Below are positions 1 to 10,999 of a DNA stretch of 64,000 nt, one piece after another. The notes beneath the pieces were generated by a model. It was not told where the DNA came from, made no database searches, and saw only the letters and a program-made list of their open reading frames with translations. The number at the start of each line of letters is the position of its first letter. Within the stretch, counting starts at the first letter, position 1. Source of the stretch: Nocardia gamkensis NBRC 108242 (GTDB taxonomy: Bacteria; Actinomycetota; Actinomycetes; Mycobacteriales; Mycobacteriaceae); assembly GCF_001612985.1 (NCBI RefSeq), contig NZ_BDBM01000006.1:186001-250000 (forward strand), written 5' to 3'. A program made the position numbers and the translations under genes.

Positions 1-2489
1 TGGATCGCCGCGCCGCCGCGGTGGCCGCCCGTCTGGCCGAGCACGGAGTGCGTCCGGAATCGCTGGTGGCCGTGGCCTTGCCACGCACGGTCGACCTGGT
101 GGTGGGCCTGCTCGGAGTCCTGCGCGCCGGCGCGGGATATCTGCCGCTGGATGTGGCGTATCCGACGGAGCGCCTGCGATTCATGCTCGACGACGCTCGT
201 CCGGCCGCGGTGCTCACTTCGGCGGGCATGTCCGCGGCGGTGCCGGAGTGCGCCGCACCGGTACTGCTCGTCGAGGACTGTGCGGACGCTTCCGATCCGG
301 CGGTGGTATCGGGTGCGCGGCCCGGCAACGTCGCCTACGTGATCTACACGTCGGGATCGACGGGCCGCCCGAAGGGCGTGACGGTCAGCCATCGGGAAGC
401 GGTCACCCTGTTCACCAACGCGGCCGAGCGATTCGACCTCGGGCCCGACGACGTGTGGACGATGTTCCATTCCTACGCTTTCGATTTCGCGGTGTGGGAG
501 ATCTGGGGCGCGCTGCTGTCCGGTGGCAAGGTGGTCGTGGTGGATTACGACACCTCCAGGTCGCCGGAGACATTCGTGGAGGTCGTGGCCCGGGAGGGCG
601 TGACAGTGCTGAGCCAGACCCCCTCGGCGTTCTACGGATTCGCCGAGGCCGAGCGCCGCTATCGCGAAGTCGGTTGTCCCGCAGGTGATCTCGCTCTGCG
701 GTATGTCGTCTTCGGTGGCGAGGCGCTGGACGCGGCCCGGCTGGACGACTGGTTCGCCGCGCATGCGCCGGGATCGCCGCGGCTGGTCAACATGTACGGC
801 ATCACCGAGACGACCGTGCATGTGACGTTCTGCGAGGTCACGCGGACGAGCGCGGCCGGAATCGGCGCTGCGCTCCCGGGGCTGCGGGTGTACGTCCTCG
901 ACGACCGGCTGCGTCCGGCGCCGATCGGCGTCGCCGGTGAGATCTACGTGGCCGGTGGCCAGCTCTCGCGAGGCTATCTGGGAGCAGCGGCGCTGACCTC
1001 GGGCCGATTCGTGGCCAACCCGTTCGATCGGGACGGCACCCGGCTCTACCGTTCCGGGGACGTGGGGAGGTGGCGGAAGTCAGCGAGCGGCCTGGAACTG
1101 GTGTACGCGGGCCGGGCCGACGCGCAGGTGCAGTTGCGCGGCTTCCGCATCGAGCTCGGCGAGGTGGAATCGGCGCTGCTGCGCCACCCGCTCGTCACCC
1201 AGGCCGCGGTCACGGTGCACCGGCACGATCGCGGCGTGGACCAGCTGATCGGCTACGTCGTGGGCGTGGACGGCGAGCGGATCGATCCGGCCGAGGTCCG
1301 CGAGACCGCCGCTCGGGTGCTGACCGGCTACATGGTGCCCGCGGCGATCATGGTGTTGCCCGCGCTGCCCTTGACGGTCAACGGCAAGCTCGACCGAAAG
1401 GCGTTGCCAGCTCCCGAGTTCGAGGAATCGACGTCCGCGTTCGTGGCGCCCCGGACGCACACCGAGAAAGTGATCGGCGAGGTCTACGCGCAGGTCCTCG
1501 GCGTCCAGCGTGTCGGGATCACCGACGGTTTCTTCGATCTCGGCGGCAACTCGCTGCTGGCGACGATGGTGGTGACCGAATTGCGCACCCGCGGCGTGAC
1601 GATCCAGCTGCCGTGGATGTTCGACGACGCGACGCCACGAGCGCTGGCGGCCAGGGCCGACGGCACGGCAGGCGGCTCGGGGCTGCAAGTGTTGCTGCCG
1701 CTGCGCGCGCACGGCCGGAAACCCGCGGTGTTCGCGGTACACCCCGCCGGCGGGCTGGCCTGGTTCTACGGCGGCGTGGTCGAACATCTGCACAAGGACC
1801 GGCCGGTCTACGGCTTGCAGGATCCGCACGTCGTAGCGGGCGAACCAGGTGCGCATTCCGTCGACGAACTGGCGGAACGCTATGTGGCCGAGATACGCCG
1901 AGTGCAACCGAGCGGACCGTATCACCTGCTCGGGTGGTCGCTGGGCGGCGCGATCGCGCACGCCGTCGCGGTCCGGCTCCAGCGCGCGGGTCAGCAGGTC
2001 GGCATGCTGGCCATGATGGACAGCGCCGTGGGCGACTCCGAGGCGCTGGCCGCGTCGATGAGTGCCACCGCGAACGAGCCCGCGCCGGGTGAGTTGATGG
2101 CCGATCTGCTCGGCGGCTGGCGTGAGCTGTTCGATCTCGGTGCCGAGGTGGCGGCGGACACCCATGAGCAGGCGTGGGCGGTGATCCGCGCCCAGGTGAC
2201 CGCCACCGGGATGTTCACCGCAGAACAGGTCGACCGGGTGATGGAGAGTTTCGAGACCGCCACCGCCATCGCCCAGCAGTACCGGCCGGACGTCTTCGAC
2301 GGCGACCTGGTCTTCTTCACCGCAGGTAAGGACCGCGCCGACCACGACGCCGCCGTGCGGACGTGGCGGCCGTTCGTCACCGGCGACCTGCGCAACACGG
2401 TCGTCGACGCACGACATCTCGAATTGACCCACCCGCACGCATTGGCCGTCATCGGCCCGATCCTCGAAAGGTTCTTGAACGAATGCTGA
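1..2489 (+). CDS. Non-ribosomal peptide synthetase, C-terminal part (A-PCP-TE), cut by left edge
   Basis: The reading frame is open from base 3, so the start and any condensation domain lie outside the window. Counting from the codon at base 21, the adenylation motifs appear in order: A3 YTSGSTGRPKG near 109-119, A4 FDFAVWE near 154-160, A5 NMYGITETT near 257-265, A7 YRSGDVGRW, A8 GRADAQVQLRGFRIE and A10 NGKLDRK near 454-460. A carrier domain follows with GGNSL (Ser511 would carry phosphopantetheine), then a thioesterase with GWSLGG (Ser640), an Asp near 667 and a His in the final 40 residues. Aligning by eye to GrsA gives the pocket code D-F-W-S-V-G-M-V-H-K, close to the threonine codes I remember. 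The thioesterase resembles that of EntF, so this is a chain-terminating module, possibly for a siderophore-like peptide. Threonine is an inference. Confidence 0.93.
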   Translation, partial: DRRAAAVAARLAEHGVRPESLVAVALPRTVDLVVGLLGVLRAGAGYLPLDVAYPTERLRFMLDDARPAAVLTSAGMSAAVPECAAPVLLVEDCADASDPAVVSGARPGNVAYVIYTSGSTGRPKGVTVSHREAVTLFTNAAERFDLGPDDVWTMFHSYAFDFAVWEIWGALLSGGKVVVVDYDTSRSPETFVEVVAREGVTVLSQTPSAFYGFAEAERRYREVGCPAGDLALRYVVFGGEALDAARLDDWFAAHAPGSPRLVNMYGITETTVHVTFCEVTRTSAAGIGAALPGLRVYVLDDRLRPAPIGVAGEIYVAGGQLSRGYLGAAALTSGRFVANPFDRDGTRLYRSGDVGRWRKSASGLELVYAGRADAQVQLRGFRIELGEVESALLRHPLVTQAAVTVHRHDRGVDQLIGYVVGVDGERIDPAEVRETAARVLTGYMVPAAIMVLPALPLTVNGKLDRKALPAPEFEESTSAFVAPRTHTEKVIGEVYAQVLGVQRVGITDGFFDLGGNSLLATMVVTELRTRGVTIQLPWMFDDATPRALAARADGTAGGSGLQVLLPLRAHGRKPAVFAVHPAGGLAWFYGGVVEHLHKDRPVYGLQDPHVVAGEPGAHSVDELAERYVAEIRRVQPSGPYHLLGWSLGGAIAHAVAVRLQRAGQQVGMLAMMDSAVGDSEALAASMSATANEPAPGELMADLLGGWRELFDLGAEVAADTHEQAWAVIRAQVTATGMFTAEQVDRVMESFETATAIAQQYRPDVFDGDLVFFTAGKDRADHDAAVRTWRPFVTGDLRNTVVDARHLELTHPHALAVIGPILERFLNEC

Positions 2490-2600
2490 CGACTTTCGAC
2501 TGACTGGCCTGCTCGAGATCTACGCCATCCGGCCGGAGACCGTTTGACGCGTTCCACGACCGGTGGGCCGCGGCAGTGCCACCGATACAGGATGTTGGAT

Positions 2601-2645
2601 CCGGCATGGGAACAGTCCGAACTTTCCGGACTGTTCCCATGCCGG
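2601..2645. terminator. Perfect 19-bp hairpin between convergent genes
   Basis: The arm CCGGCATGGGAACAGTCCG (2601-2619) is followed by a 7-base loop and its exact complement (2627-2645). It lies between the stop of the NRPS gene (2489) and the stop of the opposing acyl-CoA dehydrogenase gene (2752), where a bidirectional terminator is expected. There is no clear T-run after it, which is usual for actinobacterial hairpins. Confidence 0.75.
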
Positions 2646-2751
2646 TCTGCTCTCCGGGATAGCACGTCCCCGGCGCGGTTTCCCGTGACCGCACTCCGCT
2701 GCTGAGTCGTCGTTCCGGCGACGCCCCGGCCGTCGCGGGGCCCGGCCCGGG

Positions 2752-4587
2752 TCAGAACGCGGCTTCGTCGAGATCCATGACGCTGATGTCGACGTCGGAG
2801 ATAACCGACCATTCCGCGCTGAGGTGCGGCAGGACCGTCTTGGCGAAGAACGACGCGACGGCGACTTTGCCTTCGTAGAAGGCGCGGTCCTGCTCGCCGG
2901 GGCCGGCGTCGAGTGCGGCCGAGGCGATCTCGGCGGCGACGATCAGCCGCCAGGCGACGAGGAGGTCACCGACGGAGAGCAGGAAGCGAACGGAGTTCAG
3001 CCCGATCTTGTACAACTCGGTGGGCTGTTGCTGGGCGGCGAGCAGGTGCTGGGTGAAGCGGCCCGCCATGTCCTGGACGTCTTCGAGCGCGGTGGCGAGC
3101 AGGATCTTCTCCGCCTTGAGCCGGCCGTTGCCGTCGGTGGATTGCGCCGTGTCGCGGATCTTGTCCGCGAGGTGGGCCAGTGCGACGCCACGGTCGCGGG
3201 CGATCTTGCGGAAGAAGAAGTCCTGCGCCTGGATGGCGGTGGTGCCTTCGTAGAGCGAGTCGATCTTCGCGTCGCGGATGTACTGCTCGATCGGGTAGTC
3301 CTGCAGGAAGCCGGAACCACCGAGGGTCTGCAGCGACTCGGTCAGGTACTGGTAGGCCCGCTCCGAGCCGACGCCCTTGACGATCGGCAGCAGCAGGTCG
3401 TTGACCCGAGCGGCCAGATCCGCGTCGGCACCCGAGATGTGGTGCGCGACAACATCGTTCTGATGGCCTGCGGTGTAGAGATAGATCGCGCGCAGCCCCT
3501 CGGCGTACGCCTTCTGCATCATCAGCGACCGGCGCACGTCGGGGTGCCGGGTGATGGTCACCTTCGGCGCGGCCTTGTCGGCCATCCGGGTGAGATCACT
3601 GCCCTGCACGCGTGTCTTCGCGTATTCGAGGGCGTTGAGGTAGCCGGTGGACAAGGTGGCGATGGCCTTGGTGCCCACCATCATCCGAGCTTCCTCGATG
3701 ACTTGGAACATCTGCGCGATGCCGTTGTGCACCTCGCCGACCAGCCAGCCCTTGGCCGGGATGCCGTGGCCGCCGAAGGTGACCTCACAGGCGGCCGAGG
3801 CCTTCAGGCCCATCTTGTGTTCGACATTGGTGACGAAGACGCCGTTGCGCTCGCCCAGCTCGCCGGTCTCGTGATCGAAGTGGAACTTCGGCACGAAGAA
3901 CAGCGACAGGCCCTTGGTGCCCGGCCCGGCGCCCTCGGGGCGGGCCAGCACCAGGTGCATGATGTTCGGGAACAGGTCGTCGGAGTCGGCGGAGGTGATG
4001 AACCGCTTGACGCCCTCGATGTGCCAGGTGCCGTCTTCCTGCTCGATCGCCTTGGTGCGGCCCGCGCCGACGTCGGAACCGGCGTCCGGTTCGGTCAGCA
4101 CCATCGTGGCGCCCCAGTTGCGTTCGGTCATGAACTGGGCCCAGCGCCGCTGCTGCTCGGTACCGATGCCATAAGTGATGTGGGCCATCATCGGTCCGGT
4201 CAGGTACATGTAGGCCGCTGGCTGCGCCCCGAGGACGAATTCGGTGATCGCCCAGCTGACCATCGAAGGGGCGGGCACGCCCCCGACGCCCTCGGCCTTG
4301 CCGACGCGCCACCATTCCGCGTCGTACCAGGCGCGCACCGCCTTCTTGAAAGGCTCCGGCAGGCTGACCGAGTGGGTGGCCGGATCGAAAACCGGCGGGT
4401 TGCGGTCGGTGTCGGCGTACGGTTCGGCGACCGGTCCTTCGGCCAAGCGCGCGGCCTCCGCCAGCATCGACCGCACGGTGTCGCCGTCCAGGTCGCCGAA
4501 TGCTCCGGTCCGGAGGATGTCATCGAGTCCGTACACCTCGAACAGATTGAACTCGAGGTCGCGCACGTTGCTCTTGTAATGGCTCAC
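2752..4587 (-). CDS. fadE5: Acyl-CoA dehydrogenase, FadE5 type
   Basis: Flavoprotein of the first step of fatty acyl-CoA beta-oxidation (alpha,beta-dehydrogenation). The GTG start at 4587 gives [18 protein letters not shown], which matches the N-terminus and 611-residue length I remember for mycobacterial FadE5, and an AAAGG ribosome site lies 9 bases upstream. An in-frame extension to 4662 lacks family support. Family motifs include [12 protein letters not shown] (FAD/substrate region), [13 protein letters not shown] and the C-terminal block [24 protein letters not shown] with [15 protein letters not shown]. The protein ends in DLDEAAF, as in FadE5. It is transcribed away from the double-TetR gene upstream, with 216 bases between them that hold repeated boxes, so control by that regulator is plausible. 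Confidence 0.93.
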   Translation of the reverse strand: MSHYKSNVRDLEFNLFEVYGLDDILRTGAFGDLDGDTVRSMLAEAARLAEGPVAEPYADTDRNPPVFDPATHSVSLPEPFKKAVRAWYDAEWWRVGKAEGVGGVPAPSMVSWAITEFVLGAQPAAYMYLTGPMMAHITYGIGTEQQRRWAQFMTERNWGATMVLTEPDAGSDVGAGRTKAIEQEDGTWHIEGVKRFITSADSDDLFPNIMHLVLARPEGAGPGTKGLSLFFVPKFHFDHETGELGERNGVFVTNVEHKMGLKASAACEVTFGGHGIPAKGWLVGEVHNGIAQMFQVIEEARMMVGTKAIATLSTGYLNALEYAKTRVQGSDLTRMADKAAPKVTITRHPDVRRSLMMQKAYAEGLRAIYLYTAGHQNDVVAHHISGADADLAARVNDLLLPIVKGVGSERAYQYLTESLQTLGGSGFLQDYPIEQYIRDAKIDSLYEGTTAIQAQDFFFRKIARDRGVALAHLADKIRDTAQSTDGNGRLKAEKILLATALEDVQDMAGRFTQHLLAAQQQPTELYKIGLNSVRFLLSVGDLLVAWRLIVAAEIASAALDAGPGEQDRAFYEGKVAVASFFAKTVLPHLSAEWSVISDVDISVMDLDEAAF

Positions 4588-4703
4588 GGGCCAATGCCTT
4601 TCGAGAAACGGCCGGTGTACCGGCAAGGGATTCGGCGGGCGCGCGCAGCGGCGATCACCCACGGCACACTGTGCGGCACCGATGACCCGAAAGCAATCTC
4701 ATG

Positions 4704-4795
4704 TTAATGACCACTAAGTAAATGGTCGTATGTCCGACAGTGTTCTATCCGCTGCTAGCGCGCAATTGAGGAAGCTAAGTTAATAGCGACTAAGT
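4704..4795. promoter_or_regulatory. Candidate operator: repeated TTAAT-N4-ACTAAGT boxes
   Basis: Two similar 16-base boxes in the same orientation, TTAATGACCACTAAGT (4704-4719) and TTAATAGCGACTAAGT (4780-4795), lie 76 bases apart between the fadE5 start (4587) and the stop of the double-TetR gene (4804). A further CTAAGT (4775-4780) directly precedes the second box. The boxes are direct repeats, not palindromes, which would suit a regulator that carries two different TetR domains in one chain. The assignment to that regulator is inference. Confidence 0.5.
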
Positions 4796-4803
4796 GGCAC
4801 AAA

Positions 4804-6033
4804 TCACGGTGCGGAAACACGGCCAGGGATTCCGGCCGTTTCGATCCGCTCTCCGATGGCCACGAGAACATCGACGAGATCGCCCCTGCGCCGGAAGCGC
4901 GGGTTGCGGACGGCATCGATGACGACGGTGGTGACGGCTCGGCTCAGCACCCGCGCGGCCGGAGCGGGCAAATCCGGCCGCACGGCCTGCAGCATGCGGG
5001 CCCACTGGGCGATGCCGTCCAAGCGCACCCTCCGGTAGCGCTGCACCGCGTCTCCGGGAAGATGCCGGGTCTCGCTGACGGTGATCGCCAGCAGATCGGG
5101 CTCGTCCACACCCAGTTGCGCGAAGCTTCGCATGAGTGAGCGCATGGATTCCTCGGCGCTGCGGCCCTCGGCGATCGCCCGGGCGAGCAGCAGCCGAAGC
5201 CACTCGTCCTGGCGCCGGACGATTTGGTCCAGCAACTCCGCCTTGCTCGAAAAGTGGTGATACAAAGCGGGTCCGGTGACCCCGACGGCCGCGCCGATGT
5301 CTTCGATTCCCACCGCGGCATACCCGCGGGTGCTGAACAATCGCGCCGCCTCGGCAAGCATCCGCTCCGACCGCAGCGCTCGATCCAGCGCGGTGTTGCC
5401 GGTCTCGGCACGCGGTGGCCGGTTCGGGGCGGGGCCTGCCGGGTGCTCGGGCATCTCGGTGGTGATCACCGCCGCGACGGCGGCGTCGAGCACCTGTGCG
5501 GCAACCGGCGCGGGTAGCTCGGCGCGGTGATAGGACGGACTGACCGCGATCGAGAGCACGCACCAGCTCAGCAGTTCGACATCCGCGCCGCTCAGTTCCG
5601 GTCGGCGCATGCCGATGGTGTGCCGCAGATAGCGGGTGATCCGCGCGGCGCGGACCAGCACGGCGGTCTTGTCGGCGGCGGTCAGGTTGCGGAACTCCAA
5701 TTGCCACAGCCGCGGCAGGCCGCGCAGTTCCAGGGCCACCCGGACCAGTTCGGCGAGCACGGTGTCACCGGAATCGTCGGTGCGATACGCGGCGTCCAGC
5801 CGGTTCAAGGTGTCGTCGAGCCCGACCAGCAGGCACTGGCCCAAAAGCTGCTGCTTGTTGCGGAAGTGCCGATACAGCGCCGTCGCCGAGATGCCGACCG
5901 CCGTGGCGATGTCGGCCATCGTGGTGCCGTAATAGCCGCCGTGCGTGAAGGCGTCGACCGCGGCGTGCAGGATCATCTCGCGCCGATGAGGTGGTCTCCG
6001 CTGCGGCTGTGCGTCGTTCGCCTGTGTGCCCAT
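4804..6033 (-). CDS. Tandem double-TetR transcriptional regulator (Mce3R-like architecture)
   Basis: The 409-residue protein from ATG 6033 contains two complete TetR-type DNA-binding domains in one chain: the first near residues 19-66 (MADIATAVGISATALYRHF, then NKQQLL), the second near 225-272 (IEDIGAAVGVTGPALYHHF, then SKAELLDQIV). Each is followed by a helical ligand/dimer region. A normal TetR is about 200 residues, so this is a fusion of two repressors. Mycobacterial Mce3R (about 406 residues), a lipid-metabolism repressor, has this layout. It sits upstream of fadE5 on the same strand and is divergent from a MarR gene. A frame extension to 6204 has no support. An asymmetric operator is expected for such a protein. 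Orthology to Mce3R is not claimed, only the architecture. Confidence 0.88.
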   Translation of the reverse strand: MGTQANDAQPQRRPPHRREMILHAAVDAFTHGGYYGTTMADIATAVGISATALYRHFRNKQQLLGQCLLVGLDDTLNRLDAAYRTDDSGDTVLAELVRVALELRGLPRLWQLEFRNLTAADKTAVLVRAARITRYLRHTIGMRRPELSGADVELLSWCVLSIAVSPSYHRAELPAPVAAQVLDAAVAAVITTEMPEHPAGPAPNRPPRAETGNTALDRALRSERMLAEAARLFSTRGYAAVGIEDIGAAVGVTGPALYHHFSSKAELLDQIVRRQDEWLRLLLARAIAEGRSAEESMRSLMRSFAQLGVDEPDLLAITVSETRHLPGDAVQRYRRVRLDGIAQWARMLQAVRPDLPAPAARVLSRAVTTVVIDAVRNPRFRRRGDLVDVLVAIGERIETAGIPGRVSAP

Positions 6034-6139
6034 CGCGGTCAGTGTCGCGTATCGGAGGGTCTGCCGCGGTGCCGGGCCGCCTCCGCGCGCGATCCGTTCG
6101 CTGGTATGCCAGGAGAGATCCGGCGCGGCCACCCATATG

Positions 6140-6157
6140 TATGACGATTTCGTCATA
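6140..6157. promoter_or_regulatory. Perfect palindromic operator candidate
   Basis: TATGACGATTTCGTCATA has two perfect 8-base arms around TT. It lies in the 217-base space between the divergent double-TetR gene (start 6033) and the MarR gene (start 6251), a typical place for an autoregulatory site. Which of the two regulators binds cannot be told from sequence; MarR dimers commonly prefer such symmetric sites. Confidence 0.6.
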
Positions 6158-6250
6158 GTCGACGTACGGCTTCTACTGTCGAGTAGGCTTCCCGCAGCTA
6201 TCACCAGCCCGTGGATCGTTATAGATCAGGTAAGCAGAGGGAGCCCGCCC

Positions 6251-6766
6251 GTGAGCGCTGACACCGCGGACGCCACAGCACTGTCGAGCATGGCGGCCCG
6301 CCTGCGCATCGCGTCGACCGTGATTCTGCGGCGCGCCCGGAGGGATCCCGATGAACGGCGGCTGTCGGCGACGCAGTGGGCGGTGCTGGGACGTCTGCAC
6401 CGATACGGCGCCTTGGCCGCGGTCGACCTGGCGCGGCTGGAGATGCTGAGGCCGCAAACGATGCGCAATGTGGTCGACGGGCTGCGCGATCAGGGTCTGA
6501 TCGTCGGTGTGCGCGATCCGGACGACGGGCGCCGGGTGAATCTGACCCTCACCGACGAAGGCCGGGCGTGGGTGTGCGGACATCAGGCGTCCGCGAACGA
6601 CGCTCTGGCGCAGGCGTTGTCCGAGAGTCTGCGGTCCGGCGAGCTGCACAAGGTCGGCGAGGTCCTGGATCTGCTCGAGCGCATCGCCTACGGTGATCGC
6701 GGCCCCGAGGCGTTGATCGGCGGCGGCCTCGACGACGAATCGTCTCGCGTGGACTGCCCGCTATGA
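6251..6766 (+). CDS. MarR family transcriptional regulator
   Basis: A 171-residue winged-helix regulator. The GTG start at 6251 follows a GAGGGAG ribosome site; an in-frame upstream extension crosses the operator region and looks untranslated. The central part shows the MarR layout: LSATQWAVLGRLHRYGALAAVDLA (helices 2-3), MLRPQTMRNVVDGLRDQGLI (recognition helix) and the wing RDPDDGRRVNLTLTDEGRAWV, where the D-x-R wing-tip residues are present. It is divergent from the double-TetR gene and followed by gnd 248 bases later. The ligand is unknown. Confidence 0.88.
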   Translation: MSADTADATALSSMAARLRIASTVILRRARRDPDERRLSATQWAVLGRLHRYGALAAVDLARLEMLRPQTMRNVVDGLRDQGLIVGVRDPDDGRRVNLTLTDEGRAWVCGHQASANDALAQALSESLRSGELHKVGEVLDLLERIAYGDRGPEALIGGGLDDESSRVDCPL

Positions 6767-7014
6767 CCCGGCCGCCGGGCGCGCGGGGCGGCCGGCGGAG
6801 TGAGCGCTCGGGTCCACAGGTCGACGATGGCTCGGCCGCACTCGTCCGCGGTGCGGCCGGCCGTTGCCCCGACGAGCGGCTCGCGCTGCCCTCCGTGCCC
6901 GCTGCGGCGGGGCGGGTAAGTAAGGTCTGAAGCGTCGTGGAACGGACGCCACGATGCAGCCGCCGAACAGTTTCGCGCGGACGCGCCGCCCTGTCGAACG
7001 AAGAGAGCTGATTG

Positions 7015-8460
7015 ATGCCGACCTCCACAGCGCGTGCACAGATCGGGGTCACCGGTCTGGCGGTCATGGGTAGCAACATCGCACGGAACTTCGCCAGGAA
7101 CGGCTACACCGTCGCGCTGCACAACCGCACCGTCGCCAAGACCGACGCACTGCTGGAGGCGCACGGCGACGACGGCGACTTCGTGCGCACCGAGACGATC
7201 GAGGAGTTCGTCGCCGCGCTGGAGAAGCCGCGCCGGGTGCTGATCATGGTCAAGGCGGGCGCCCCGACCGACGCGGTCATCGAGGAACTGGCGGCCGCGA
7301 TGGAGCCGGGCGACATCATCATCGACGGCGGGAACGCCCTCTACACCGACACCATTCGGCGGGAAGCCGCGATGCGCGAGCGCGGGCTGAACTTCGTCGG
7401 CGCCGGTATCTCCGGTGGCGAGGAGGGCGCGCTCAACGGCCCCGCGATCATGCCGGGCGGGCCCAAGGAGTCCTACGACTCGCTGGGGCCGCTGCTGGAA
7501 TCCATCGCGGCGAAGGTCGACGGTACGCCCTGCTGCACCCATATCGGTCCCGACGGCTCAGGGCATTTCGTCAAGATGGTGCACAACGGCATCGAGTACG
7601 CCGACATGCAGCTGATCGGCGAGGCCTACCACCTGTTCCGCGACGCGCTCGGCTTCGACGCGAAGCAGATCGCCGATGTGTTCACCCAATGGAACTCCGG
7701 TGACCTGGAGAGCTACCTCGTCGAGATCACCGCCGAGGTCCTGAATCAGGTCGACGCGAAGACCGGCAAGCCGCTGGTCGACGTGATCGTCGACGCGGCG
7801 GAGCAGAAGGGCACCGGACGCTGGACGGTGAAGTCCGCGCTCGACCTCGGTGTGCCGGTGACCGGCATCGCCGAAGCGGTATTCGCCCGCGCACTGTCGG
7901 GCTCGCGTGCCCAGCGCAAGGCCGCGCAGGGTCTCGCCTCCGGCCGGTTGGCCGAAAAGCCCGCCGACGTCGAGCAATTCACCGAGGACATCCGGCAGGC
8001 GCTCTACGCCTCGAAGGTGGTCGCCTACGCCCAGGGCTTCGACCAGATCGCTGCGGGCAGTGCGGAATACGACTGGAGTCTGCGCCCCGGCGACCTCGCG
8101 ACGATCTGGCGCGGCGGCTGCATCATCCGCGCCCGTTTCCTGAACCGGATCAAGGAAGCCTACGACGAGAACCCGGCGCTGCCGAGCTTGATCCTCGCGC
8201 CGTACTTCCGCGCGGCGATCGAGACCGCCATCGACAGCTGGCGCCGCGTCGTGGCCACCGCGACCCTGCTCGGCATTCCGGTGCCCGCGTTCGCGTCGTC
8301 GCTGTCCTACTACGACGCCCTGCGCGCGGAGCGCCTCCCGGCCGCCCTCACCCAGGGGCAGCGGGACTTCTTCGGCGCGCACACCTACGAACGCGTCGAC
8401 GCCGAAGGCAAATTCCATACGCTCTGGAGCGAGGACCGCAGCGAGGTTCGCGCCGACTAG
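7015..8460 (+). CDS. gnd: 6-phosphogluconate dehydrogenase, decarboxylating
   Basis: Oxidative decarboxylation of 6-phosphogluconate to ribulose 5-phosphate in the pentose phosphate pathway, giving NADPH; cytosolic. ATG 7015 starts a 481-residue protein with the usual length of the long-chain form. The N-terminal nucleotide-binding motif is GVTGLAVMGSNIARNFARNGYTVALHNRT, the substrate signature is GAGISGGEEGALNGPAIMPGG near 130-150, and the catalytic Lys lies in HFVKMVHNGIEYADMQLI. The C-terminal helical domain has QGTGRWT-like QKGTGRWTVKSA and YFRAAIE. The neighbouring ATPase gene converges on it with a 31-base gap. It appears to be a single-gene unit. Confidence 0.96.
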   Translation: MPTSTARAQIGVTGLAVMGSNIARNFARNGYTVALHNRTVAKTDALLEAHGDDGDFVRTETIEEFVAALEKPRRVLIMVKAGAPTDAVIEELAAAMEPGDIIIDGGNALYTDTIRREAAMRERGLNFVGAGISGGEEGALNGPAIMPGGPKESYDSLGPLLESIAAKVDGTPCCTHIGPDGSGHFVKMVHNGIEYADMQLIGEAYHLFRDALGFDAKQIADVFTQWNSGDLESYLVEITAEVLNQVDAKTGKPLVDVIVDAAEQKGTGRWTVKSALDLGVPVTGIAEAVFARALSGSRAQRKAAQGLASGRLAEKPADVEQFTEDIRQALYASKVVAYAQGFDQIAAGSAEYDWSLRPGDLATIWRGGCIIRARFLNRIKEAYDENPALPSLILAPYFRAAIETAIDSWRRVVATATLLGIPVPAFASSLSYYDALRAERLPAALTQGQRDFFGAHTYERVDAEGKFHTLWSEDRSEVRAD

Positions 8461-8491
8461 CCGGTCGCACTGTCGCATGCCGGGGCCGGTG

Positions 8492-10450
<1,959 letters not shown>

Positions 10451-10502
10451 GGGTCACCTCCAGGACAGCGAACGAACAGACCGCCCGACCATATCAGAAA
10501 GT

Positions 10503-10518
10503 ATGAACATGTCTTCAT
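10503..10518. promoter_or_regulatory. NmtR/SmtB-type operator candidate
   Basis: ATGAACATGTCTTCAT is an inverted repeat (ATGAA, 6 bases, TTCAT) in an AT-richer patch between the divergent ATPase (start 10450) and nmtR (start 10545). It resembles the ATATGAACA-type half sites of SmtB/ArsR family operators. Binding here would cover both promoters. Confidence 0.65.
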
Positions 10519-10544
10519 TTGTTCCTAGAGTATGCTGTTCACTC

Positions 10545-10907
10545 ATGGGACACGGTGTCGAAGGCAGGGATCGCCCTGCCGCGCGCCTGGATCCGGAATC
10601 GGCCAACCATGTGGCGACCACATTGCAGGCGCTGGCCACCCCGAGCCGCTTGATGATCCTCACGCAGCTGCGCCAAGGGCCACTGTCGGTGAGCGCGCTG
10701 GCCGACGCGATCGGCATGGAACAGTCCGCCGTTTCCCACCAGCTTCGCCTGCTGCGCAATCTGGGGCTGGTCACGGGTGCGCGCACCGGCCGCAGCATCG
10801 TCTACAGCCTCTACGACAACCACGTCGCCCAGCTGCTGGACGAGGCGATCTACCACAGCGAACATCTGCGCCTCGGATTGTCCGACCGCCCCGAAACCGC
10901 CGGCTGA
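10545..10907 (+). CDS. nmtR: ArsR/SmtB family metal sensor, NmtR ortholog
   Basis: A 120-residue winged-helix repressor that should release DNA on binding Ni(II)/Co(II). The start at ATG 10545 gives MGHGVEGRDRP, matching the N-terminus I remember for mycobacterial NmtR, whose Gly2/His3 take part in metal binding. The HTH is near 47-80 (MEQSAVSHQLRLLRNLGLV). The alpha-5 metal site D-x-H-x10-H-x2-H is complete: Asp91, His93, His104, His107, at the same numbering as in NmtR. An upstream in-frame ATG at 10503 lies inside the operator and is unlikely. It is divergent from its probable target, the CtpJ-type ATPase. Confidence 0.93.
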   Translation: MGHGVEGRDRPAARLDPESANHVATTLQALATPSRLMILTQLRQGPLSVSALADAIGMEQSAVSHQLRLLRNLGLVTGARTGRSIVYSLYDNHVAQLLDEAIYHSEHLRLGLSDRPETAG

Positions 10908-10999
10908 CCGCTCTGCCCTGATCCGCTCCCTTGACCTGGAGCGCACTCCAGCACTTAGTGTGCGCTCGTACACGGTTGACCAGCAGAAGGGACCGCTTC

